A stretch of DNA of 58,888 bases, taken from Verrucomicrobiota bacterium (GTDB lineage: Bacteria; Verrucomicrobiota; Verrucomicrobiia; Opitutales; Opitutaceae). The stretch covers positions 1 through 58,888 of the forward strand of contig VHCY01000004.1 of NCBI GenBank assembly GCA_016871595.1, given 5' to 3'. A program made the translations under genes and the position numbers. Numbering within the stretch: the first letter of the stretch is position 1; each line of letters opens with the position of its first letter. Shown here in pieces: positions 29,966-37,730 of this stretch. Under the pieces are notes generated by a model that made no database searches, had not been told where the DNA came from, and saw nothing but the letters and a program-made list of their open reading frames with translations.

Positions 29966-30958
29966 ATGGCACAGCTGGCCCAAGCCCATCGCCCCCCGCC
30001 CGCCGTCCCGGCGGGTCCGGTCGCGGCCGGACCCTTGCGGCGGCTGAGCTTTCACGCGCTGGGCACCCGCTGCGAGGTGCAGTACTATCTGGGCGCGGCG
30101 GACCCGCGGCCGGGCCAGTTATTCGAACAGGAGCTCGTCGCGTGGGTGCAGGCCTTCGAGGCCCGTTACACGCGCTTCCGGCCCGACAGCCTGATCGGCC
30201 GCATCAACGCCGCGGCCGGCCGCGAGTGGGTGGCGATCGATGCCGAGATGGAGGTGATGCTGAAGGTCTGCGACCAGTTGCACTTTATGACCCAGGGCGT
30301 GCTGGATCCGACCAGCCTGCCGCTGCAGCGCCTGTGGGATTACCAGGCCCCGGTGCCGCGCCTGCCGACCGAAGCGGAGGTCGCCCGCGCCCGCGCCTTG
30401 GTCGGCTGGAAGAAGGTGGCCCGGGCGCCCGGGCGCGTCTTCCTCCCGGAACCCGGGATGGCCCTCGACTTCGGCGGGTTCGGCAAGGAGTACGCGGTGG
30501 ACCGGGCGATCGAGATCGCGCGCGCCCACGGCGTGGCCCACGCGCTGGTGGATTTCGGGCACGACCTGCGGGCGCTCGGGCGCCCCCCGGACCGGCCGGC
30601 GTGGCATATCGGCCTGGAGGACCCGTCGCGGCCCGGCAGCACGGCAGGGAGCATCGCCGCCCTCGACCGGGCCGTCGCCTCCTCCGGCGACTACCTGCGC
30701 CACGTGGAGATCGCGGGGCGCCGCTACGGGCACATCGTCGATCCCCGGTCCGGACGCCCGGTGGCGCACGGCTGCCGGCAGGCCACCGTCGTGGCCGGCA
30801 CCTGCCTGCAGGCGGGCGTGCTCTCGACGACCGCGTTCGTCCTCGGCATTCCCCGGGGCGTGGAGTTCATCCAATCGTTCCCTGGCGCGGAGGGCCTGCT
30901 CGTGGGCGAACAGACCCGGGCGCAGACGCGGGGCTTTTTCAACTATGTCGCGACGTGA
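29966..30958 (+). CDS. ApbE-like FAD:protein FMN transferase family protein (atypical)
   Basis: FRPDSLIGRINAAAG...GVLDPTSLPLQRLWDY...LDFGGFGKEYAVDRAIEIARAHGVAHALVDFGHDLRALG...SSGDYLRHVEIAGRRYGHIVDPRSGRPV. Confidence 0.88.
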   Translation: MAQLAQAHRPPPAVPAGPVAAGPLRRLSFHALGTRCEVQYYLGAADPRPGQLFEQELVAWVQAFEARYTRFRPDSLIGRINAAAGREWVAIDAEMEVMLKVCDQLHFMTQGVLDPTSLPLQRLWDYQAPVPRLPTEAEVARARALVGWKKVARAPGRVFLPEPGMALDFGGFGKEYAVDRAIEIARAHGVAHALVDFGHDLRALGRPPDRPAWHIGLEDPSRPGSTAGSIAALDRAVASSGDYLRHVEIAGRRYGHIVDPRSGRPVAHGCRQATVVAGTCLQAGVLSTTAFVLGIPRGVEFIQSFPGAEGLLVGEQTRAQTRGFFNYVAT

Positions 30959-31451
30959 ACTGAGCCTGTTGGCCGCCGTGGTGGTGGCGGTCACCTCCCT
31001 GCGCGGGGCGATCCAGCCCGGCGACCGTTTTCCCGCGCTGACCGGGGACGACCTGCCGCGCCTGGCGGGGGAGGCGCTGCCGGAGCCGGCGGGCCGGATC
31101 GTGCTGGTGGACTTCTGGGCCTCGTGGTGCGGGCCGTGCAAGGCGTCCTTTCCCGTGCTGGACCAACTGCACCGCGATTACGGGGCCAAGGGCCTGGTCG
31201 TGGTGGGCGTGGGTGTGGATGAGAAGCCGGCGGCGGCGGCGGACTTCGTGCGCCGGCTGGCCCCGGGCTTCACCGTGGTGCACGACCGTGCCCAGCGGCT
31301 GGTGAAGGCCGTGGCGGTGCCGACGATGCCCACCAGTTACCTCCTCGGCCGCGACGGCCGGGTGCGTTTTGTCCACCGCGGGTTCCACGGTGAGCGCTCC
31401 GCGCGCGAGCTGCGGGCCCAGATCGAAACCCTCCTCGCCGAAAAGCCCTGA
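30945..31451 (+). CDS. TlpA-like thioredoxin-fold protein
   Basis: IVLVDFWASWCGPCKASFPVLDQLHRDYGAKGLVVVGVGVDE...VAVPTMPTSYLLGRDGRVRFVHRGF. Confidence 0.9.
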   Translation: MSRRELSLLAAVVVAVTSLRGAIQPGDRFPALTGDDLPRLAGEALPEPAGRIVLVDFWASWCGPCKASFPVLDQLHRDYGAKGLVVVGVGVDEKPAAAADFVRRLAPGFTVVHDRAQRLVKAVAVPTMPTSYLLGRDGRVRFVHRGFHGERSARELRAQIETLLAEKP

Positions 31452-31453
31452 TT

Positions 31454-31690
31454 ATGCGCCGCCTGTTCCGCCTCCTCCCGCTCCTCGCCGCCGTCGTCCT
31501 GCTCGGTTCCGGGTGCGCCGGCACCAATCTCGTGCGTGTCCAGCCGTGGGAGCGCGCCACCTTGACGTCCTACGCCCTGCGGCCTGACCGCGACGCGCTG
31601 CACACGGCGATGATGGAGCACACCTTCTTCTCCCGCGAGGCGGCGGCCGGTGGCCGGGGCGTGGGCGGCAATGGCTGCGGTTGCAATTAA
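31454..31690 (+). CDS. DUF4266-like small lipoprotein with Cys-rich C-terminus
   Basis: LLGSGCAGTNLVRVQPWERATLTSYALRPDRDALHTAMMEHTFFSREAAAGGRGVGGNGCGCN. Confidence 0.8.
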   Translation: MRRLFRLLPLLAAVVLLGSGCAGTNLVRVQPWERATLTSYALRPDRDALHTAMMEHTFFSREAAAGGRGVGGNGCGCN

Positions 31691-31714
31691 GCGGCGTCAG
31701 TTTTCCTTACCGAG

Positions 31715-33265
31715 ATGCTTCCCCTCCCCGCTTTCCTCGCCCGCCATCCGCTCTGCACCCTCCCCGGGTTGATGCTGATGACCCTGCTGCAGCGCGCCCC
31801 GGCCGTGCGGCCCGTGGTCGCGGCGGCGGAGAACCTCGTGATCAAGTCCCCCTTGGGCCAGCTGCTGCGCGGGGCGTTCACCGTGGCCGGCCTGGGCGCG
31901 ATGCATTCGCGGGCGGGGGCGACGACCTTCGTCCGTAATCCCGCGGCCAATCCCCTCCCGGGCAACGTCGGGGCGCCGCTGCAGATGACCTTCACCTATA
32001 CCGGCACGCCGAGCGCGCCGCAGTATTTCATCGTGACGGGATCCTTGCCTCCCGGGCTGAGGTTCACGCCCGCCCTCAGCGGCGGGAACGTGATTTCCCG
32101 CAACCCGGTGATCAGTGGCACGCCGACCGCGGCGGGAGAGTACACGATCTTTGTTCAGGGTGTGGGCTCAGGCGGGCGCGGCCCACAGGAGCCCATCCGG
32201 TTCAGCATCGTCGACACTTCGCCGCCGGTGCCGCCGACCCTCACGCTCCAGCCGGAGAGCCAGACCGTGCTGGCGGGCGGAAGCGTGACCTTCACCACGG
32301 CGGCCAGCGGCACGCCCACCCCGACGCTTCAGTGGCGGCGCGATGGTCAGGTGATCGCGGGGGCGACCAACGCCACCTTGACCGTGACCAATGTGCGGGC
32401 GACGGACGCGGGCGTCTACTCGGTCGTCGCGACCAATGCCGGAGGCAGCCAGCTGAGTGCCGCGGCCACCCTCACGGTGATCGCCCCGAACGCGAATGCC
32501 CGCCTGACCAACCTTTCCGTCCGCACCAACCTCGCGGCCAGCGCGACCCTCATCGTCGGGGTGGCGGTTGCCGATGGTGCCCGCGACGTGCTGTTCCGGG
32601 CGATCGGCCCCACCCTCGCGGCCTTCGGCGTGGGCGGGACCCTCGCGGATCCGCGGCTCGAGCTGTACCGCGGATCGACCAAGGTGAACGAGAACGACAA
32701 CTGGGCGCCGGCCCTCGCGCCGGTGTTCGCCGGCGTCGGGGCGTTCGCGCTGGGCAACGGGAGCCGCGATGCCGCGCTGGTCGCGCCGCTGGCGCCGGAC
32801 GCCTTCACCGCGCAGGTGCCGGGCTCGACGGGCGGGGTGGTGCTGGTCGAGGCCTACGACACCGGCCCGGCGACCGGGGGACGCCTAGTCAACGTTTCCG
32901 CCCGCAACCGCGTGGGCACCGGGGACGACATCCTGATCGCGGGCTTCACCATTTCCGGGAGCGGCAGCAAGCCGCTGTTGATCCGCGCGGTGGGTCCGAC
33001 CCTGGCCGCCTTCGGCGTGGGCGGCACCCTCGCGGATCCGAAGCTTGAGATCTACAATTCCCAGGGCGTGAAGGTGACGGAGAACGACACCTGGGCGGCC
33101 GGCTTGGCGACCACCTTTGCGAGCGTCGGCGCGTTCCCCCTCTCGGCGGGCAGCCGTGACGCCGCGCTGCTGACCTCCCTGCCCCCGGGCAGCTACACCG
33201 CGCAGATCCGCGGGTCCGACGGCGGCACCGGCGAGGCGCTGGTGGAGATTTACGAGTTGCGTTAA
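31715..33265 (+). CDS. Surface protein: Ig domains plus two copies of a about 125-aa C-terminal repeat domain
   Basis: SQTVLAGGSVTFTTAASGTPTPTLQWRRDGQVIAGATNATLTVTNVRATDAGVYSVVATNAGGS; two tandem RLxNxS...VGPTLAAFGVGGTLADPxLExY...ENDxWA...GAF.L..GSRDAAL...YTAQ blocks. Confidence 0.82.
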   Translation: MLPLPAFLARHPLCTLPGLMLMTLLQRAPAVRPVVAAAENLVIKSPLGQLLRGAFTVAGLGAMHSRAGATTFVRNPAANPLPGNVGAPLQMTFTYTGTPSAPQYFIVTGSLPPGLRFTPALSGGNVISRNPVISGTPTAAGEYTIFVQGVGSGGRGPQEPIRFSIVDTSPPVPPTLTLQPESQTVLAGGSVTFTTAASGTPTPTLQWRRDGQVIAGATNATLTVTNVRATDAGVYSVVATNAGGSQLSAAATLTVIAPNANARLTNLSVRTNLAASATLIVGVAVADGARDVLFRAIGPTLAAFGVGGTLADPRLELYRGSTKVNENDNWAPALAPVFAGVGAFALGNGSRDAALVAPLAPDAFTAQVPGSTGGVVLVEAYDTGPATGGRLVNVSARNRVGTGDDILIAGFTISGSGSKPLLIRAVGPTLAAFGVGGTLADPKLEIYNSQGVKVTENDTWAAGLATTFASVGAFPLSAGSRDAALLTSLPPGSYTAQIRGSDGGTGEALVEIYELR

Positions 33266-33331
33266 GCCGGACGCGGACGGGCCCCGCGAAAGGGGTTGGC
33301 GCGGGCGCCCCGGGCGGTTCCATTGCCCGGG

Positions 33332-35365
33332 ATGACGTCCGCCCGCCTCCTTGCCGTTCTCCTGACCGCGACCTTCAGCCGGCTTGCGGCCCAGATTCCA
33401 CAGCTCAGCGCGACCCTGGCTTTGCCCTCCCCGGCCCTCGCCCCGGGCGGCGGCGCCGTCTCGATCGAACTGCGCAATCACTTTGGTTTCCCCGGCGTGG
33501 GCGGACCGGTGGTGCAATTCGACACCTCCCTCGGCCGCTTCAACGTGGAGTTGCGGTCCGACGCCGCGCCGCGCCACGCGGCCAACTTCCTCGCGTACGT
33601 GCAGGCGGGCACCTACGCGGGCACCTTCATCCACCGCTCCGCGGCCCTCGAGGCGGGCGGCATCTCGATCGTGCAGGGCGGCGGCTTCCGCTCGACGGGC
33701 GGCAGCAACGTGGCGGCCGTGACGAGTCTCGCCCCGGTGGCCCTCGAATACGGCTTGCCCAACGCCCGCGGGACCCTCGCCGCGGCGCGCACCAGCGACC
33801 TCAACAGCGCCACGAGCCAGTGGTACTTCAACGTCCGGGACAACTCGACCGTCCTCGGCCCCGCCAACGGCGGCGGCTATTCCGTGTTCGGACGGGTGCT
33901 GGGCGGCGGAATGACCGTCGTCGACCGCATCGCGGCCCTGCCCGTGACCAACGCCGGCGGCGTCTTCTCGGACCTGCCCGTGCGGGACTTCACCGGCGGC
34001 ACGCCCACCGCGGCCAACTTCGTGCTCGTCAACGGGGTCACCCCCGCGACCGTCTACCCGGGCGGGAGCGGGCCCGCGGTGGTGGCGTTCACCGTCGCGA
34101 GCAGCAACCCGGCGGTGGCGGCGGCGACCGTGACCGGCACCATCCTGACCCTGGCGGCGGGCCTCCCGGGCACGGCGGAGATCACCGTGACGGCGAGCGA
34201 GACGAGCGGCGGAACCGTCACGCGGACCTTCACCGCGACCGTGGGGGGCGGGACGGGACGGCAGGCGCCGGTGCTCGCCACCCAGCCGCCGGCCGAGCTG
34301 AAGTTGGCGGCGGGGGCGCCGCAGCCGCTGATTTTGGCCGTCGCGGCCACCGCCAATCCCGCGCCGTCCTATCAGTGGCGGCGGAACCGCGTCGATCTGC
34401 CGGGCCAGCGCGGGCCGTTGCTGGTGTTGCCCGCGGCGGGGTCGGCGGAGGCGGGATCCTACACGTGCGTGGTGGCGAACGCGGAGGGGAGCGTCGAGAG
34501 CCGGGCCTGCGTCGTGACGTTGGTCGCGGCAACCCCGGCCGAGACCGGGCGCCTGATCAATCTTTCGATCCTGTCCCCGTTCGCGCGGAACGAGGTGCTG
34601 ACCATCGGGACCGTGGTGGGCGGCGCGGGCACGGGTGGGAGCAAGGCGCTGCTGGCCCGCGGGGGCGGCCCGGCCCTGGCGCAGCTTGGCGTGCCGGACG
34701 TGATGCCGGATCCGCGGCTCATCTGGCAGACGCAGGGCGGGGCGGCCGTGGCGAGCAACGACGATTGGGGCGGCGGCGCGGCGCTGTCGGCGGCCTTCGC
34801 GCAGGTGGGGGCGTTCCCGTTCGCGTCGGCCAGTTCGCGGGACGCGGCGATCCTGCAGCCGGCGCTGCCGGCGGGGAACTACATCCTGGAGGTGCGCGAT
34901 GCGACCGGCACGCCGGGCGTGGCGATCGCGGAGTTGTACGATGCCACCCCGGCGGCGGTGGTGACGGCGGCGTCGACGCGGCTGGTGAACGTGTCGGTGC
35001 GCCGCGACATCCCCGAGGGGGAGTCGCTGGTGGCGGGCTTCTTCCTGGGCGGGTCGACCGCGCGGACCGTGCTGGTGCGGGCGGTGGGCCCAGGGCTGGC
35101 GGCGTTCGGCGTGCCGGAGACGATGCCGGACCCGCAGCTGATCCTGTTTGGCGACCGCGGGGTCGTGGTGGGCGAGAACGACAACTGGGGGGGCGAGGTG
35201 GAGCTGGCAGCGTTCGCGGCGAGTGTGGGGGCGTTTCCGCTGGCGAATCCGGCCTCGAACGACGCGCTCCTGCTCCTGACCCTCGCCCCGGGTAAGTACA
35301 CCGTGCAACTCAAGGGCAAGCAGGCGGGCGGGGCGGCGCTGATCGAGGTCTACGAGGTCCGCTGA
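33332..35365 (+). CDS. Secreted cyclophilin-type peptidyl-prolyl isomerase with Ig domain and two C-terminal repeat domains
   Basis: VVQFDTSLGRFNVELRSDAAPRHAANFLAYVQAGTYAGTFIHRS...GGGFRS...WYFNVRDNSTVLGP...YSVFGRVLGGGMTVVDRIAALP; C-terminal tandem blocks as in the upstream gene. Confidence 0.85.
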   Translation: MTSARLLAVLLTATFSRLAAQIPQLSATLALPSPALAPGGGAVSIELRNHFGFPGVGGPVVQFDTSLGRFNVELRSDAAPRHAANFLAYVQAGTYAGTFIHRSAALEAGGISIVQGGGFRSTGGSNVAAVTSLAPVALEYGLPNARGTLAAARTSDLNSATSQWYFNVRDNSTVLGPANGGGYSVFGRVLGGGMTVVDRIAALPVTNAGGVFSDLPVRDFTGGTPTAANFVLVNGVTPATVYPGGSGPAVVAFTVASSNPAVAAATVTGTILTLAAGLPGTAEITVTASETSGGTVTRTFTATVGGGTGRQAPVLATQPPAELKLAAGAPQPLILAVAATANPAPSYQWRRNRVDLPGQRGPLLVLPAAGSAEAGSYTCVVANAEGSVESRACVVTLVAATPAETGRLINLSILSPFARNEVLTIGTVVGGAGTGGSKALLARGGGPALAQLGVPDVMPDPRLIWQTQGGAAVASNDDWGGGAALSAAFAQVGAFPFASASSRDAAILQPALPAGNYILEVRDATGTPGVAIAELYDATPAAVVTAASTRLVNVSVRRDIPEGESLVAGFFLGGSTARTVLVRAVGPGLAAFGVPETMPDPQLILFGDRGVVVGENDNWGGEVELAAFAASVGAFPLANPASNDALLLLTLAPGKYTVQLKGKQAGGAALIEVYEVR

Positions 35366-35389
35366 ACCGGGCCCCCGGGGCTGGTTCAG
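35362..35389. terminator. Stem-loop overlapping the stop codon of the cyclophilin gene
   Basis: CTGAACC...GGTTCAG with GC-rich inner stem; no T-tract. Confidence 0.35.
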
Positions 35390-35544
35390 GTGCGGGTTGC
35401 CGCCGAAGGGGCTGCACCCGGATTCGGCATCCGCCCTCACTGGTGGAAGCCACGCGCAACTCCGAACGCGGCTGGAGCCCTTCGCGCCTCTGGCTGCTCT
35501 CCTCCGCCACGGCTCTGGCTTGACCGGCCGCTCCCGAACCCGAT

Positions 35545-36222
35545 CTACCGCAGGCCCACCGGGGTGCCGAGTACCTCGCGCAACAGCACCGCGCGGCGCA
35601 ACGCGCCCGGATCGCGCAGCTCCTCGACGAGGCGAACCGACCCCCGCACCGCCATGCCGCGCGCCGGCACGGGCGCCGCGGCCTCCTCGGCCCGGCGCCG
35701 CACCGCCGCCCGCTCCGCCTCCAGCGCCGCCAACTGCTCCGCCAGCACGCGCTGCCGCTCCAATTCCTCGGACCGCACCCTCGCCGCCGCCGGCACCGGC
35801 GCCAAGGGCGGGGGCGGCGCCGCGGCCGCCGGCTCCTCGCCGGAGATCTTCCGCTCCATCTCGCGCGCCTGTTCCTCGAAATCCCGCATCATCCGCCGCA
35901 TCGGCTCGAACGGATCCGCCGCCGGCGCCTCCGGCGCGGGCGGGGCCCCCGGGGCCGCTTCCCGGGCCACCGGAGCCTCCGGGGCCGCCGCGGGCGCCGC
36001 GGGCGCCGCCCCACCCCGACGCTCCGCGATCCGCCGCCGGATCTCCGCCTGGATATCCTGCACCCTCCGCTCCTCCTCGAGGGCGTCCGGCTTGGACGTC
36101 GACGGCGGCGGCGCCGCCCGGCGCGCCTGCAGCAGACCGCGCAGGATCTGCACCAGGAAGACCACCACAAAGATGACCAGCCCGATGCGCTCGAGCAGCC
36201 AGTCCAGCAAATTAGCCTTCAC
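35545..36222 (-). CDS. Single-pass membrane protein with Ala/Pro-rich and coiled-coil segments, downstream of floA
   Basis: MKANLLDWLLERIGLVIFVVVFLVQILRGLLQARRAAPPP...EEERRVQDIQAEIRRRIAERRGG. Confidence 0.65.
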   Translation of the reverse strand: MKANLLDWLLERIGLVIFVVVFLVQILRGLLQARRAAPPPSTSKPDALEEERRVQDIQAEIRRRIAERRGGAAPAAPAAAPEAPVAREAAPGAPPAPEAPAADPFEPMRRMMRDFEEQAREMERKISGEEPAAAAPPPPLAPVPAAARVRSEELERQRVLAEQLAALEAERAAVRRRAEEAAAPVPARGMAVRGSVRLVEELRDPGALRRAVLLREVLGTPVGLR

Positions 36223-36246
36223 AGGGCGGCGGCGCGGGAGCCGGGA

Positions 36247-37248
36247 TTACTTCTTGCCCTCGGGGTGCGCGATGGAGGACCGCATCTGCGTGTCCGCCTG
36301 CACATTCTCCATCTTGTAGAAGTCCATCACACCCAGGCGGCCATTGCGGAAGGCCTCGGCCTGCGCCAGCGGCACCTGCGCCTGCGCCTCGACGACTTTC
36401 GCCTGCATCTCCTGCACGCGCGCCTTCATTTCCTGCTCCAGCGCCACGGCCGCCGCACGCCGGATTTCCGCCTGCGCCTGCGCCATATTCTTGTTCGCCT
36501 CGGCCTGCGCCTCCTGCAGCTTCGCGCCCACATTCTCCCCGACATCCACGTCGGCGATGTCGATCGAGAGAATCTCGAACGCCGAACCCACATCGAGGCC
36601 GCGCTTCAGCACGGTCTTCGAGATCGCGTCCGGCGACTCCAGCACGGACTTGTAGGACTCGGCCGAGCCGATGGTGGTCACGATGCCCTCGCCCACGCGG
36701 GCGATGATCGTCTCCTCCTTGGCGCCACCGACGAAGCGGTCGAGGTTGGTGCGCACGGTGACGCGGGCCTTCACCTTCACCTGAATGCCGTCCTTGGCCA
36801 CGCCGTCGATGGTGGTGCGGCCGCCCTCGGGATTCGGGCAATCGATGACCTTCGGATCGACGGAGGTCCGCACCGCCTCGACCACGCTCTTGCCGGAGCC
36901 CTTGGTCGCGAGGTCGATCGCGCACGCGCGGTCCCAGCCGAGTTCAATGCCCGCCTTCTGCGCGGCGATCAGCGCCTGCACCGTCGGCACCACGTTGCCG
37001 CCCGCCTGGAAGTGGGAGGCGATCTGGTCCGCATCGAGGTTGATACCGGCCCGCACCGCGGTGATGCGGGCGTCCACGATCAGCCCGTAGGGAATGCTCG
37101 CGAACTTGAGCGCGACCAGCTTCGACATCGGGATCGGGGCCCCGTTGAAGAGCGCCTTCACCCAGGCGCCGATCAGGCTGAAGACGATGGCGCCGATGAT
37201 GAGGACGAAGAGGCCGAGGATGGCGATGCCGACGAGGGTTAGGCTCAT
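36247..37248 (-). CDS. floA: Flotillin-like protein FloA
   Basis: [45 protein letters not shown]...[48 protein letters not shown]. Confidence 0.92.
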   Translation of the reverse strand: MSLTLVGIAILGLFVLIIGAIVFSLIGAWVKALFNGAPIPMSKLVALKFASIPYGLIVDARITAVRAGINLDADQIASHFQAGGNVVPTVQALIAAQKAGIELGWDRACAIDLATKGSGKSVVEAVRTSVDPKVIDCPNPEGGRTTIDGVAKDGIQVKVKARVTVRTNLDRFVGGAKEETIIARVGEGIVTTIGSAESYKSVLESPDAISKTVLKRGLDVGSAFEILSIDIADVDVGENVGAKLQEAQAEANKNMAQAQAEIRRAAAVALEQEMKARVQEMQAKVVEAQAQVPLAQAEAFRNGRLGVMDFYKMENVQADTQMRSSIAHPEGKK

Positions 37249-37730
37249 GAGGAAGAAGTGGTGGTTTGGGCAGGAATGACGAGGATACGGAAAGTTTCAA
37301 CCGCGGTGACCTCGACCGGCGCGCCGGCCGCGATCAGGCCGCTCCGGCTAAACGCCTCATAGCGCCGGCCCTCGCACTCCACGATGCCGGTCGGCGCCAG
37401 AGTCGTCACCGCGACACCGCTCTGCCCCTTGAGGCTCGCGTCAGCCACCGGGGGCTGGCTGCGCCCCTCGACGGTGGCGGTCAGGGAAAGCGCCTGCGCG
37501 AGGCGGCTGCGCGGCAACAACACGAACTCCAGGTAAAGGGCGATGGCCGTCACCAGCAGGCCCGCCGCGAGGGCCCACGCGCCCCCGCCCGGACCGAAGC
37601 GGTCGAAGGCCACCAGGACCCCGCCGAGCAGGGAAAGTCCGCCCACGATTCCAAGGACGCCCCCGGGGACGATCACCTCCAGGGCGAGCAGGAAAATCCC
37701 GATGGCAAAGAGAACGAGAATGAGGGTCAC
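37245..37730 (-). CDS. NfeD-family membrane protein, short form
   Basis: Three TM segments then OB-like [52 protein letters not shown]. Confidence 0.8.
   Translation of the reverse strand: MTLILVLFAIGIFLLALEVIVPGGVLGIVGGLSLLGGVLVAFDRFGPGGGAWALAAGLLVTAIALYLEFVLLPRSRLAQALSLTATVEGRSQPPVADASLKGQSGVAVTTLAPTGIVECEGRRYEAFSRSGLIAAGAPVEVTAVETFRILVIPAQTTTSSS

Noticed and set aside
32885-35440. 851-aa minus-strand ORF opposite the Ig/cyclophilin genes
   Set aside because: Arg/Gly/His-rich translation typical of antisense shadow ORFs in high-GC DNA; the plus-strand genes have clear domains.
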